64,000 nucleotides of DNA from Kalmusia sp. IMI 367209 (GCA_027946365.1 JAPEUQ010000001.1:744001-808000), one strand, 5' to 3'; numbered from the stretch's first letter, positions 33,162 through 46,289 are shown. The notes: generated by a model from the letters alone, not told the origin. A program made the numbers and translations.

Positions 33162-34590
33162 GACACAGATACCCTGAAGTCAATGAGATCCGGATGGGAT
33201 GGTTTGTCTGAACCGAAAAAGCGAGGCGGGCATGAAATTGGCAGACACGGGATGAAGAGACAAAGCGTTCTTGTAATGCATTCCCTAGGGCGTTCAGAGA
33301 CAATGCCGCCTAGAATAATTGAAGTAATCCAAAATGTTCCAGTACACTTTCTTAGACGCGACTCGGATCAGATATGACCTATCTGTAATTGATGCATCAC
33401 AAGTTTCTTCGACGCAGTGCCTTTGGTAGCCTATAATGAGCTTTGCCGATGCATCGATGACTAGAGTAGGGTCTAACATGGTGCAATTATCAAGTCGCGT
33501 GGCCTGTCAGCACGGCAGCGGCACCAACGGCTCCTCCGCATATCAACGTCAGATTTGAGGTTCTTAGCGCGGAGTCGAAGCAGCGACAAGCTTTTTCAAA
33601 GTCCCCGCGGTTCCGGCGACCGTGCATGTGGCGTTCGGTCCCGATCGCGCGAAGGCCCAGACATCACCAGGGATTCCGACTTCAGGTCTTCATCAAAGTC
33701 TTGCGAGCTCTTGATGTTGCGATGCCTGACGCAATGTTGATACGTGCGTGGAATGCTAAGATCTGCATGCAACTTGCGCATTGCATGACTGCTTCCGGAA
33801 TTATAATTTGTTGCGGAACCGGTGGCTGGTCAAGCGTCCCCCACAATGCTCATAGTGGGATATCGCATAAGCACGCTGGTGGATGACTCGGATGGCCGTA
33901 GTGATGAGCAATACACATGCGAATGGATCGGTGGTCGCGTAACTCTCACGAAGGGGAACGTCGACGCCTCGATGCTCCTTTACATCCTATGAAATGACAA
34001 GCTTATACAAAGGTTGAAACAGAAGCATGAACGCGGACACGCGTCGTTGGCTGCGGTGGTTGGTATTTCCAAAGTTCCACAGTCTGATGACATGGTGTGG
34101 CTGCCGTCTCGCTTAAGCGGCCGACCCCGGCCCGCTATGACGTAGAACCCGTCATCGTCACGCCTGCATGCAGCGCTTTTTGCCGACACAGCTCGTGACT
34201 GGCGAGCGAAGCTTCCGGCGCGCCGCATCAAGCTCTTCTGGCGCTGATAAATGCGGCGCTTGAGCAGCAGACCAGCGAGGATAAGCACTGATCGTCTGAA
34301 GCCGCGCCTGGCCGGATCTTGGGAACAAAAGTCGGCGCTGCTGCTGTGTTTTCACTCGCCCATTCTGATCTCCTCTGGCGAGTCAACAGCAAGACTTTCC
34401 TTGCTTGCCCGACGGACGCGGTCGTCATTGCCCCTGGTGACACAGGCAATCGTTACAAGGACGTATTCCTGACGCAGTGCTACGAGGACAATCTTTCAAC
34501 CACCAGAGTCCTTCTCCAACATCTGTTTCTTTCTTCGTATCTCTCTATCCGAGACACGTCGGTCGCATTCTTCTCACACACAACAACGAA
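33162..34590. other. Intergenic DNA, SDR to four-TM gene
   Basis: About 1.4 kb with no supported ORF. A CT-rich stretch (34500-34560) directly precedes the next ATG and is probably its 5' leader. Confidence 0.45.
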
Positions 34591-35511
34591 ATGGCAGTAA
34601 TATGGGGTCTCGACTTGAAGGAGATGCAATGGGGCAAGTTCAAGAACAGCTACATGTGGAACAAAGAGTACCACCTTCGCCGGACCAAGTTCATCGTCTA
34701 CCAAATCGCCATGATCTTCTGCGTTGTGAGCGAGAGTCTGGGTACGGCGGCACTTAGTGGTACGCTTCTTCCAACCAGCACATCTTCTGACAGACTGCTA
34801 ATGGCACCAAGATTACGTTGACCAGCAAGACTTCGTCGCAGCGCACTCGCGCGGCGCCACAGTCCACAACAACGACTTCGTCGGCATCGCCTCGTATAAT
34901 ATCTTTGTGGGCATCTACGTCGCCACCATCTTTGGCTCCGCCTTCTTCTTCGATCTCTTCTGGCCGGAGCGTCACGAGTCCAGAGCTGTCAAGATGGCAT
35001 GGCGCATCTGCTCTGTCCTCGCATGCATCTTCACGCTGGCTGCCGCACTGGCATACACCATCATTCTCGCGACCAAGTCCGCGTTCGTGACGGGAGCTGA
35101 CGCGGACACGGCGTCGAGGCTACTCGCCGAGTACGGAGGTAGTCCGATGAAGTATAGGGATAACGGAAGGGCAATTGCGAGTGTAGTGTTTTTGTGGCCG
35201 GGAATGGTTGCTACGTTCGCCAGGTATGTCTTCTCCATATCAAGTGTGGATCATTGTGGAAACAGATACTGATGAAGTATAGCACGGCGCTTTTGTGGCA
35301 CTCCCTCTCTCACATCGACACACATGGGCCCAAATCCACTCACGCCCGCGTCCGCGATTCTGTCGGCGCCAACGCCACCGAGAAATCCATCGTAAACGGG
35401 AGCCCCGTCGCCTCGTCCCCGGCTACCCCGACCGCACCGTCACCCACGCATGCGCATACGCATAGCCGCGGAGAATCAGAAGTGCAGCGACCAGTGCGCG
35501 AACAGGTTTAA
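34591..35511 (+). CDS. Four-TM membrane protein, unknown function
   Basis: Exons 34591-34759, 34812-35223 and 35283-35511; introns of 52 and 59 bp; 269 aa. Predicted membrane segments: FIVYQIAMIFCVVSESLG, ASYNIFVGIYVATIFGSAFF, ICSVLACIFTLAAALAYTII and ASVVFLWPGMVATFAS. The N-terminus is hydrophilic (LDLKEMQWGKFKNSYMWNKEY) and the C-terminal tail is Ser/Thr/Pro/His-rich and probably cytosolic (HAHTHSRGE). Splice joins preserve the frame and the second join lies inside the last membrane segment. No named family recognised; the architecture resembles fungal hypothetical four-TM proteins. Confidence 0.78.
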
Positions 35512-38500
35512 CATGCTCGTGCTCAACTTAGGATTACGATCGCGGTGACTGCGCAGAACATGTACGATATTACGGTGAAGGGAAGTATTGCAGAGGTGTA
35601 GTGTGTGTTGAGTCTAATGGCATTGTATGAAGAGGGGAGGGTGCGGAAGTTGTGATGTGGAGCTGCTATTCGAACTGGTTGCATTAATACCCCGTGATGA
35701 CTAAAGACGGCGTTTGTGTGTTAGAAATGGCTATAATGACGGCATGGCCTCACTTCTGGGAATGCGGCGATGCCAGATAGAACTAATGCTACCTTCGTAT
35801 GCAAAGCGACCAGATTTGCTGTGTCTGTTACTGTGCTTCGTGGCGTGTTGCCCTAGAGCATTCAATGCGTACACGGGATGTTCGCATTCTGACAACCTGC
35901 CGTCTTGGACGGACTTCTTACTTGATAAGCCGGTGATTTACTTTACTCACTCGTTCTTGTACGAACATGTTCCCCGTATCTCAATACAAAATATACATAT
36001 ATTCTCTAGATTACTCGACAATGACTTGCCTGAAATATCAGCTAAACGAATATAATCGTCTATACCATTCACGTTGATCACAGTCAGAAACCAACTTAAA
36101 AAAACAGGGAAATACGCTGTATGTCTTTTGATCACGAACAATTCTATACTACTAAGCGAGCAGGCGGGAAGTACATCTTGGCTTGATCATGGTTCGAAAT
36201 ACGAAGATGGGTGGGAAGACTACCTATGTACCTTAGGTCGAAAAACAAGGGGAAATCAGGTGGGTTCGATCCCAACTAGTCACAGTTTCTATCTCCAGTG
36301 TGCTGTGGAATGGAAAAAAGCGATGATAGACAGAAGATCTGTCACGCAATTTGAACATTGAAGAGATGTTTATTAAGAGATATGAATGGGTAGAAGATTT
36401 CATCAAAATACAAGGGCCCAAGCAAAGGTGTGTACGAGAAAGCAGGAGAATGTGAAAGATAAATTCCATACCCGTGTATTCCTACCTTACTACGTGTTTA
36501 ATGGTTTCTGTAATTGACAATGAGCACCTTCAGCAGATTACATGGTCCCTTTGACTCTACTAGAAGTCAGCCCTAGTTTTTGGTAAGCCTTGGGTGAATC
36601 CTATACCAGGCACCGCTCCTCAACACCGCCCTCGCCAGCAGTCTTTCGCGCTCACCCTTAAGAAGTTAAGTGAACCTTTTGTCACTACACGTCACGAGCC
36701 TTAGATGTCTAGCATACATTTTGGTGTCGTGTTATGATCGCTAGGATAATAGTAGGTAGATTATGTTTTACCTGCCTTGTACGTATCTTCCTTCGAATCG
36801 TAACCCTATTGGCTTTACGTTACCCGAACTACACCTTAAAGTATACCGTTGCTGTATGGGCAAGTACCGTCTTGAATAACATCCTCGAACAATGCACGAT
36901 GAGTTGCGAGCAAAGAAAATGCGGGTTTTATACTCTCAATGTACAAGTCAGTCCTTCTTCACTCTGTTTCATTTGCACCGCGCATGTTTGTCGCTACACT
37001 TTGGAAGCGAAGCCTGGACAGGCATTGTGAGTTGAGACTACTTTGTTATACATACTGCGTATTACGACATTCACAAGATTCTTTGCGTACGATAGTTTGG
37101 TGCGTGAGTCAGGGGCGCGGTTGGCCTGCATAGCCATCGTCCAAATGTTTAGCTCCGTGAATAACGCTAAGCAAATCCCCTACTTTAGAAGCTACTACCA
37201 ATGGTTAGAAAACCTACATCCCAATGAGAGGAGTATTTAGCAATCCATCATGATCAACTTGCGGAATTGACCCAAGGCTGTATTACGGTAAAGATGTTAG
37301 AGTCAGCATAGATATTCCATCAAGGCATCTCCAACAAGCGACAAATCTCAAGAAAGGACCACTACAAGGCTGACCGCCACAATATAGCACAACTAAAAAG
37401 GGCCGCGCTTGCCATCAGCGATGTGCAGACGCTGCAAATACAAAAGATCGTACATGTAGCACGCTGCTAATAATCCAGGCGTGCAGATAGATACATGATG
37501 CCAACTAGCAGCCATCATTCCTTCGATTGCTCCGCCACCTCGAGCCAAGTAGGTACATGCCTGTTGCCATTAACAGGGTATCGTGTGGAGTCAACAGATC
37601 ATAGGTGAAGTTTCAGGATCTTGGATGGGTTCTCCAACGACGGATGATCATTGCTGTTTAGAGGCAAAAGGTTTAAAGCCCTTGAATCCGGTTGTCGAAG
37701 GAAGCATGATTGGTGGCAATCGCAGTGGAGGGTTCAGGATGTTCGGGCGCCAGGAGATGAAGGGGAGTGGCCAAAAGCAACAGGTATATCCTATGAAGAA
37801 GGTAAGGGCGGAGTACAGACGTCAAACCTTCACAAGCTTGGCAATTGCAACATTTCCTTCTTCGATCGTGTCGGTGCCTGGTAAATCAGCCTGCCTCAAG
37901 ATAGAAAGGCGCCCGGATCGAAATTAGAGTGGAAGTGTAAATTCTGAGGGGCATGGCGGGGTGACGAATGGACAAGGACTGACCGTGTCAGGGAGCACAC
38001 TGCTAGATGAGAAGAATGACGCTTGCAGGTGTCCGATCTACGAGCTCCACGCTTCGGAACGCGGAGGAAGATCTGTCCCCGTGGTAGCTGAACATCCAAA
38101 GGGATTGCCTAATGTAGTCACTCTCCATGAGCACCTTCCCTATAGAATCAGGATCATGTGTTCCGTAGCTATTTTGGGCTCAAGATAAATACCACAGAGT
38201 ATTCTTGGAATGCCCGGTCGGCAATGTAAATGGACATCCTAGGAATCAATCAATGATTGTGCTGGGGCTTGTCAGCAGGCAGCAGTCTCACTGCACGAGC
38301 CTCCGCTGGAACCAGTATACAGGTAACGAAGGAGTGGTTCTGTCGTATCTGTATGTGCAGATACGGAACGGGCCCCCGGAGTTCATGCAGGCACCCGACG
38401 CCGGGGACCGTGTTTCTGGCAGTTGCATGGGGGAACATATGCATGCCCGACGAATCGAGACACGTGAAATGCGACCTCGGTGTCTTGAAGGAACGGAATC

Positions 38501-39841
38501 AAGCTCGCAATGAAAGATGTGGAATGCCGCAGTGTGGCGATGCCGACTCCGAGAGGACTATACTGACGTCAGTTCTCGCGCGAAGAGATGCGTTGAGCGC
38601 GTGTATGCGTCTGTTGAGATCCGCGTGCCACGCTGCGTAAAGGCCATGGCATACACAGCCATCACGCAGGTCTGTTACCGCGCGAACGGAACCTCTGCGG
38701 AACGCGGTGAAGTCCCCTTCCCGGGAAAAGGGTTACGCCGCCGTCCGCAGAGCCGCATGCTAATCACCGTTATCCCACGCGCCTACACCCTCATGCTCTA
38801 GGGCAAAGTGGGTCGCCCACTTCCAGAACGCCCGTCCAACGCGGTGGACCTTCCACAAGTCCCAGGGCCCAGTCTGTTGGGCTTGTCAAAACACAGTGGA
38901 GCGAAGCCCCGTGCATGAAGCGCGCTTGTTCGATGGCAAGTCAGTCTTTGTTGGTCGCGTCCGGACCGTCTGAAGTGAGGCGTATCAATGCCCGCAGCGG
39001 AAGCGCGCTCGCATCTCCGCGCATGACCAGCACACCTTGCGTAGCGAGGCGAGGCGGAAATGTCAGAGGACGGTGGTGGGCTTGCGGGCTGGTGGGCTGG
39101 TGCGGCTGGGGGTGGTGCTTCATCAAGTATCCAGGTCAGAAAGCCGTTTCATGGGCCGGGATCCGCACCTTGGGCACTTTCCGCTTTCGTCGGCCCTTTC
39201 CCTGCGCTAAGCCGTGCCGAGCACGCGGAAGTTGAACCGCACTCCCTCGCCGCGCTAACGGCTTCAAGACGAGGAAGGAGCGATGCGCGGGTCGGTGTGG
39301 GCACTTTAGGAAGTCACGCTAGCATCCCGCTCCCTGCCAACGGGCAAATTTCACAGAGACGGCTGGGAACATGGGTCCGTTGCTGAGGGAGGCAGGGGGG
39401 AAGATAATAATAAGGCTGAAGAAGCTTCGAAAAGAAGGCTGAAAAGGGGAACGTCTGTGCGAATATTAATATCGAGCATGGGCCAGGATCTGCAGGCTGC
39501 GAAATTTCTGGACGACGGTCTAAAGCCGAGGATGTGTGCAGTGTTGATGAGGGCTTGTTGCGCGTACAGGGTGCAAGAGACTGCCTTTTGTGCGCTTGAT
39601 CACAGGTTTGAGGATCACACTTGGAGCTATAAAAAGCAATACGACGTGTGATATCTCGATAAGTGTTTCATTCGTGGCTTGGTATTCGCCGTTTTGATGC
39701 TTGTGTTGGTGGCCGTGGAAGCGAGTTGGCTGCCGTTTGTTCGGCCAGCAATCAAATCCTTCGTCCACACGCCCTCCCAGTCGACTCCTTCGTCGCATGT
39801 TGGTGGAAAGTTCCATAGCGTGGGATTTTCCCGGCACCCGC
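35512..39841. other. 4.3 kb gene-poor region
   Basis: No gene supported. 35700-37300 is visibly AT-richer, with short interrupted ORFs (such as 36734-37030) that could be decayed repeat DNA; no transposase, integrase or reverse transcriptase motif was found. 38900-39400 turns GC-rich with G/T-rich tandem-like sequence near 39070-39118. The last part is the 3' flank of the ARPC5 gene. Confidence 0.45.
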
Positions 39842-40916
39842 TCAAACCGTGCGACGATCTGTCATCACTCTAACGATGCTGCCTGGTCCTGCGATTTCAA
39901 CGAGCTGCGCCTGTGTTAGTAACTGTGACCGGTGCTTACTGCAATCCTTCCATAAAAAAATAAAATAAAAAAAAAGCCACGTTGATGATCAAGTTGGAAC
40001 GAGACTGTAACAGGACCGGGGGCGCTAGTCATACCTTCTCGTGCCAACTCAGCAGCACGCTCATGGCCTGGCCGCCGCCCTCACCGCCGCCGCGGGAGTG
40101 GATTTGGGAGAAACCGGTTGCTTGGGGTGTGATGCTGCGTGAGGTACTCGCTGCAGTCGTCTGCGCCATGCCTTTGTATCTTTGGCACACGGTTAGCCCA
40201 ATTCGCTCAGGATCCGAACACGAGATGACCGGCTCGACATGAACAGTTACATGGCAGTCCATAGAATCACACCCAAGGGGCGGTGAAATGGCGCGGTGCC
40301 ATTTCTAGGCTGGGGAGGTGGGAGCGTACATATACTTCATTAGCACGTCTAGCGCTTCTGTTCCACCGGGCGCGCTGTATATTTGGCTTAATATTGGTGA
40401 CATATCCGCCTGGCGAATGGATTGGAGTATCTCGATAACGGTAGCCAAGTGGACTTCCTGTAGCGTAGTGAGACAAAAGTCAGCCTAGTCTTTCCTTCTT
40501 GTGTACTTGTGCGAGGGGTAAGAGCGCTTCGTCCCGGTTGTTGGAAGCCCAGTTCCCAAAGCGACGGGGAGGCGGCCACAGAAGCGGCCGGATCGGGAGA
40601 GACATGGACGGTAGCGTTTCGTTGCGATGAACCTCGAAGGGCACCGCACGATGCTGCTAGAGGAGCGAGGTAGTAGCATCCTACAACATACCTTGCCCTT
40701 CTCGTCTGCGCCATAGGGTGGGTTCTCGAGCGCACCCTGAAGCGCGCCCTGGCTGTCTCCCCCTCTCAGAAGCTGCCGAATCTGTCCTGCAAGCGACTGG
40801 ACGTCGGCGGTCGAGACGGGCGCAACGGCGGGGGTGAGCGTGCTGAGATCGAAGTTGGCGGGGGAGTCGGGGTCGAGCGCGTCAATGTTGATGGTGCGCC
40901 AATTCAGCGTGGCCAT
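39842..40916 (-). CDS. ARC15: Arp2/3 complex subunit 5 (ARPC5, p16)
   Basis: Exons (minus) 40916-40692, 40457-40330, 40179-40035 and 39904-39842; introns of 234, 150 and 130 bp; 186 aa. The exon chain reproduces the family from end to end: NWRTINIDALDPDSPANFDL, STLTPAVAPVST, GQIRQLLRGGDSQGALQGAL, then EVHLATVIEILQSIRQADMS, SAPGGTEALDVLMKYIYKGM, a Gly-rich linker, MSVLLSWHEK, and the C-terminal VEIAGPGSIVRVMTDRRTV. It is a structural subunit of the seven-protein Arp2/3 actin-nucleating complex, acting in endocytic actin patches and hyphal tip growth. The last acceptor could also be six bases earlier, adding Ala-Gln; the chosen one fits the family better. Confidence 0.93.
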
Positions 40917-42188
40917 GGTGGTGGACGTGAATAGCAGAGGCAGGGCAGGGAGAAGCGTTTGGCGGTCGCAGGGCGTGTGTGGCTGCAGGTGCGGTGGTCC
41001 GGAGGCGTTGCTGTCGTGGGTCAAGGTAGCATACGTTGGGGGAAGAGGGCTGCGTGGGGTTCTCCACCACAGCGCCAAGACATTGAGGCTCCAACGGAGC
41101 TTTTCAGCGTACACTGGTCGTCGCGCAAGCAAGGGTCGACGCTCTTGAAACAGATCGGAGCACAACGGTCGCCTGCAGAAAGCCTATCGATCGGAAAGAG
41201 TGGAGATGCGCGGCGTCACGGGTACTACGACACTACTGCATAGCAAACGGGGCGCGCCGCCGGTAACATCAAAAGCCATTTTTGGTGAGAAGGAAACTTC
41301 TTGTAGATTGCAATTATGATAAGTCTATCCATCCTGGCTGTGTCGCGAAACACAGACGCAGGAACCAGGAACCAGAACCCAGGCAACCCTTCCGTCTAAT
41401 TGTACATCGTACGGCGCGACATCCGATCGTCGTCGCCCAAGATGGCCGTCCACCGAATGCAAATCGTGTGCTGGTCGTGAATCTGCGGATTCAACCAGCC
41501 CGCGAACTATATAATACAAAGGGGTCCCCCCGCCGGAATGAGCCAATGAAGGCCGACGGGTGGAAGTTCTATACATGTATGCTACTGTTCAAAAGAAAAG
41601 AAAAAAAAAAGTCCGATTTTGGTATCCGATGCCTGGGCCCATCCTAGTCTATGATGAAGAACGCCGGGGGGTAAAAACTTTTCGCAAGGAGATGCTGTCG
41701 CTAAAACAGGCAAGCAAGGGAATACAGGTCGAGAAAGAGTCGCTTGAGAAACGCAGAGCCGGTAAACGTAGGGGTGGGTATTAGGCATGCTGACGAAACG
41801 AAGAGTCGCTAGGTATTAAAAAGGGCGTAATCCCGAGGGAAGGTAGAAACCGATGAACCGATGCGCCGAAAGGACGAAGTTGGGGCGGAAAGTCCGGCGA
41901 GCGTGCGTGTTGCGGCGCGGCCGAGTCGGCAGGGCAAGGCTATATTGGTCAGTCAGGGTGTTTATGCAAGGCGAGGCAGACCCTGGTTACTTACGAATGC
42001 GAGTGTTGGCATCCCCTCAGTTTCCAACGAACGCCGAGAGGCCAAGTCGAGCAGGATCAATCGACATGGGTGAGAGAGAGAGAGCGAGTGTAGGAGAAAG
42101 AGAGGATCGCGATGGGGAGGGGGTGGGAAACGAGAAGCATGTGGTGTTGTCGTGTACGGCTGGAGCGTTGGTCAAAACGGTAAGGTCG

Positions 42189-42320
42189 CTATCGCCTCTT
42201 TGGCGGCGGCGGCGGGGGCTTTGGTGTGCCCGTCGTGTCGTAAGCACCGCGGCCCATGTTGGTCGACTCGGATTCTCTGAGTATCATGTTGGCTATGGGC
42301 GGAGCGTCTGCTTTATACAT
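42189..42320 (-). CDS. Tentative small protein with poly-proline tail
   Basis: ATG at 42320, 43 codons: MYKADAPPIANMILRES, then ESTNMGRGAYDTTGTPKP, then six prolines and KRR. The composition is unlike neighbouring random ORFs, and NMGRGAYD is reminiscent of Gly-rich motifs in small fungal proteins. It may be the last exon of a spliced gene whose earlier exons I could not place. Weak; only comparative data would decide. Confidence 0.28.
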   Translation of the reverse strand: MYKADAPPIANMILRESESTNMGRGAYDTTGTPKPPPPPPKRR

Positions 42321-43027
42321 GTCAGTGGTGGGTTCCACACGAAGGCGGCAGACACCCAACCGGGCGGGACGTACTGGCAAAGAGGCAGAAGGGAGAAGAG
42401 GCGTGGCGTCGGACAGCTAGCTGGGCGCGTGTGCGAGGGAGCGAGCGAGCGTATGATGTGTTGGCAGGCTTGGGGGTTGTTGTTGGACAGCAAGGCGTGT
42501 GGCGGGTCGAGGGTCGATGGAGGGTGTCGTGTACCAGTCGACTACAGCCGGGCAGCGTGCTGGCAATTAAGTAGAGAGAGGCTCTAGAAGGACACTGAGT
42601 GCCGGCCAAGGAGTGTGAGGGATAGATGGTGAAGGCAGGAATTTCCGACCGGCGGGCATGCCGTCCCTCATATAAGACGGCTCTCGTTAAGGGGGCCTGC
42701 CTACTGACTCTCGCCTTGACCAGCGACGAGACAAATCGAAATGAGCGACAGTGCTTTTTGCTATCCGAGCGCAGCTCCATGACGTGCCGGGAGACAGGCC
42801 CCGATGCAGGCGGCAGGGTACACGTTGAAACAGCCCCGAGAGAGCCGTCCCTTTGCTAGAAATTGTGCAGCATGGATCTGCAGCTGAAGGCCCGGCGCAA
42901 GGGTAAAGCCCTGTTAGGCCCAGGGGGACCTGCATCGCCGCGCTAACAGACGCCAACGGCCCTGCGAGGAGCCCACACGGCTGACGCCTCTCCTGACGCT
43001 ACGTGATATCTCACTGCTTTTGCCAGC

Positions 43028-43126
43028 CCATCCATTCCATCCCATCCCATCCCACGCGGGCTGGACGGGGCGCTGGTGTAGTGCGGTGTGCGGTGCGGTG
43101 CGGTGCGGTGCGGTGTGGTGTGGTGC
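43028..43126. repeat. CATCC and GGTGC pentanucleotide repeats
   Basis: Two adjacent tandem tracts: ccatcccatccc-type from about 43028 to 43054, and ggtgc-type units (with ggtgt variants) from about 43081 to 43126. Confidence 0.8.
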
Positions 43127-43629
43127 CGGGTCTCGCTCGCTGGGGTTGCTTTCTCCCGCGCAACCTTCCCATCTTTCGCAGCAACGCGCACTGCGCTGAG
43201 ATGAGACCGTGTCAGCGACGCCCGTCCAACACACGCCGGCCAGCCGTGTATGCTTTCGATCGCTGACTGGCCGTGACTCGCCCGGCGCCAGAAGGCTCGG
43301 AGAAGGTCCATTGGAAGTTTGGACGACGCCGCCGAGCCGCGGGACCTGTTCCCCGTCGCCTTCTCTCGCACTGCCCTGTCCCGGGTCGTTGGAATGAGTG
43401 GACGCTCGCGCTCTCCCATCCCATCCATCCAGCACGGCGTCGCCCGCGAGCGTTGCTTTTGGGCGCCTCCATCACACGAATCCTGCTCGCCCGCGACCGT
43501 CCTCTAGCCCTCGCCGTGCGCTGCTGTGCTGTGTGCTGTGCTGTGTTGCTGGAGGCCGCGCTCCACGTGGGCCGATGCCTGCATGTGCCCCGTCACCACG
43601 TCCAAGGCGCCGTCTCGCCGTGTCTAGCT

Positions 43630-43656
43630 GCAGCAGCAGCAGCAGCTGCTGCTGCT
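43630..43656. repeat. CAG/CTG trinucleotide palindrome
   Basis: About five CAG units pass directly into about four CTG units, giving an almost perfect inverted repeat with no loop. Such sequence can form a hairpin and is prone to slippage. Confidence 0.8.
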
Positions 43657-43711
43657 ATTTCTGGCGCCCTCGGTCATCCGCGCGGTCCATTGGCATGCAG
43701 CAGTCCGCCTA

Positions 43712-43732
43712 TGTGTGTGTGTGTGTGTGTGT
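43712..43732. repeat. (GT)n microsatellite
   Basis: About ten GT units between ccgccta and atacag. Confidence 0.85.
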
Positions 43733-43966
43733 ATACAGTGTGTTGCATATGCAGGCCTGCTTTGTGCGAGCAGCGTCGAGCATCGTCGTAATCATGTCCA
43801 AGAGAGAGACACACACGGGCAGGGCGCATCACGCCTTTCCGTGCTGGGCGGGCTTCGCTTGGCTATATTCCTACATCCTTCTAGAAAGCGACTAGAAGGC
43901 GTTTGATCATCCGGCGCCAGATGAGATGGGCCGGGCTGCAGCCCTGGGGACCGTCACTTGCACGCC

Positions 43967-44004
43967 GTCGCCAGTCACCAGTCGCCAGTCACCAGTCGCC
44001 AGCA
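43967..44004. repeat. 14-bp minisatellite, about 2.5 copies
   Basis: Unit cgccagtcaccagt repeated in tandem, with a partial third copy. Confidence 0.75.
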
Positions 44005-44307
44005 AGCGCGCCCTCTGGGATGCGACGTAGCGACGACGCCGCCAAAGCTCTGCTTCTCGTGGGCCAGGAAACAAAGGGCGGCTGCTTCACATCCTGCGTG
44101 GTGGCATGGTGCGCCCGTCTGCCGCAGCGATCGCTGCAAGCCCTGCCCAGGGGAATGGAAGCTCGCTGCAAGCATCCGACCTGCATCGCATGGATCGGCG
44201 TCTGGCACTCGTTTCACGCACAGTCGCCTCTGCCTTTGTCCCCCTTCGCGGCGAGAGCAGGTCTGCGGCGTCGCATCACTTTCCTTCAGCCGCCATGCGT
44301 GGAGGAA

Positions 44308-44345
<38 letters not shown>
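44308..44345. repeat. (GACGGC)n hexanucleotide repeat
   Basis: Five to six tandem gacggc units ending in gacgacgat. Confidence 0.85.
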
Positions 44346-44789
44346 TGTTTGCTTGCTTTTGCGGGCGTGGTGCCTGCTGACTCTCCCTTTCATATCAAAT
44401 CATAAGCATGTCAGACATGGCCCTGGGATAAACACGGCCGGCTACCAATAGCATAATTCGCAATACACCCGCCATGCGATTCGCCCGGGGCGTGCTTCCT
44501 AGGCCGAACCGTGCTCCGCCGGACACATATCATCGACAGGGGCGGGAGCAGCAGCGTGAGACAGGCACACCCACCCCCAAACCACGCGCTGCCCATGGCG
44601 ATATTGCCTGCTTGGAATGATGGAGTGAAAAGAGCACCCGTAGCCGAAAGCTACGCTCTGCTCACTTTCGGCGCGCGTCCCAGCCGCCTTGGAGCCCGAG
44701 ATGCTGCATCGCTGGTCTCGGCCGGCCGGGCGTGTTGTCACGACGAGGGAGGGACATGGCATACACGCCCTGACGCGTCCTTGGTTGCA

Positions 44790-44861
44790 GCAGACGGTTG
44801 TCCTGGCGTCGTGGCGTCTTGTCCTGGCGTCCTATCCTGGCGGCAGACGGTGTCCTGGCGG
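44790..44861. repeat. Degenerate GTCCTGGCG minisatellite
   Basis: Four copies of (t)cctggcg in 72 bp, flanked by two copies of cagacggt; a diverged tandem array. Confidence 0.65.
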
Positions 44862-45271
44862 CTGGTCGAGCGCGCGGCTCGTGGTACCGGGGCTCCATGG
44901 CTTGCTCGCCTGCGGCCGTTTGCGCGCAGGTTCCCCCATGCAGCCGGCCTCTTTGACGCGCTTCTCCACAGAAAACTCTTTTTCCTCCTCTCTTGAAATT
45001 GCAGCGCGCTGGCATCTGCTGCGGGGAGTCGGGAAGTGGTGTGGGTTTCGAGAGCGGAAGCCAAAAGGCAGGCGGCGCTACTGCACAGCGACTCGCGTAG
45101 GGGCAGCGGGCTCCATCCCCGCGGATCGCGACCTGCAAAGGCAACCCTGCCGACACGTGGATCGCCTTGTGTCTGGGAAAGGGGGCGAGCCCTCCAGCGC
45201 GCCGCCCTACGATGAATTGTGCATCGACCGCGCTGGAGTTGCCTGAGCAGAAGCCGCTGCGGCGCTTTTTG

Positions 45272-45290
45272 AAAAAAAAAAAAAAAAAAA
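45272..45290. repeat. Poly-A tract, 19 A
   Basis: An uninterrupted run of 19 A. No gene-derived sequence upstream that would mark a retro-copy, and no target-site duplication noticed. Confidence 0.85.
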
Positions 45291-46289
45291 TACCAGCGGC
45301 GGAAATACGACGCCCGTCTCTTTCGGGCCGGCCATGGCCCTGCAACGAGCGCACACCCAGGAACACACAGCGCAGCCGGGACGACAACCGCGCCCATTAG
45401 CCGGTGGACTTCGACCCCAAACAGGAAACATGGCTGATGAGGATGCGGCCCAAGTTGCATTCTTGCAACGTTCCACGGGCCTGGCGGCACGTAACCTGCC
45501 TTCTCGAAGCAGGACCTGGTGAGCGGAACAACGCTCGTCTTCGTCATCTGCGCCCAACCGCCAGTCGATCCATCTTGTGCACGCTGTCCGCTGCCTCGAC
45601 TTGATCAGGATCAGCCAAGACGAACTCAAAACTTGTATCACGATCGCCAGCCGAGCCGCACAGCACAGCACCTGATGCACCGTCTCGGCCAGGCAGTAAT
45701 AATGCAAGCATGTGCCGCCGTGTCCAACTTTGTCATCGCACATCACTCGTCAAAACAAACTGCATGTCGTTTACCCGGTAACAGGTATTGCCTTTCTTGA
45801 TTTTCTCTTTTTCTTCCGCGCTTCGGCAGCTGCTGTACGCCCTGCTGCGGCCAGCAAGGTACGGGTAGGCTTGCGTCTCTGCATCGTGGCTGCATCGACC
45901 TCTGCAATTACCCGACCTCATCACGATGCGAACGGTGAACACCAGTTCTCCGTCTGTGGGGCGCTTGATTGAATGAATGAATGCGCCCTGTACAAGTATC
46001 CCCACAGCCAGACGGCTACCTCACTTCCGCATCGAGCTGAGAACGCTACCAAGGTCAACATCCCAAGGTTTGTTTCACAATCCAGGGGGTAAACAAACGC
46101 CACACAGCTCTACACGGCACTACTGTACGGTCCGGCTGCCTAAAACGTGCCCTTTCGATCCGTCGCATCGCGGATGTGGAACGGCGCCGCCGCTAGTCAT
46201 TAAGACTTCAACTATCGATACGCCGGCGCACGTCTAAATGCACCACGAAACTCAACTTCCAAATCATGGGCGCTAGTGACAGGAGGACA

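Noticed and set aside
36255..36300. tRNA-like T arm (gggttcgatccc)
   Set aside because: The loop looks right, but the stem pairs poorly and no acceptor, D or anticodon arms can be drawn upstream.
35700..37300. Decayed transposon
   Set aside because: AT-richer with broken ORFs, but no transposase or reverse transcriptase motif, terminal repeats or target duplication could be seen; RIP would need dinucleotide counts.
41853..42587. 244-codon plus-strand ORF
   Set aside because: Arg/Gly-biased, no domain, overlaps other long ORFs in a GC-rich repeat region; the start leads into low-complexity GERERAS sequence.
44662..45547. Two long minus-strand ORFs of 241 and 269 codons
   Set aside because: They overlap in different frames, run through the poly-A tract as poly-Phe, and have Arg/Ala-biased content typical of chance ORFs in GC-rich DNA.
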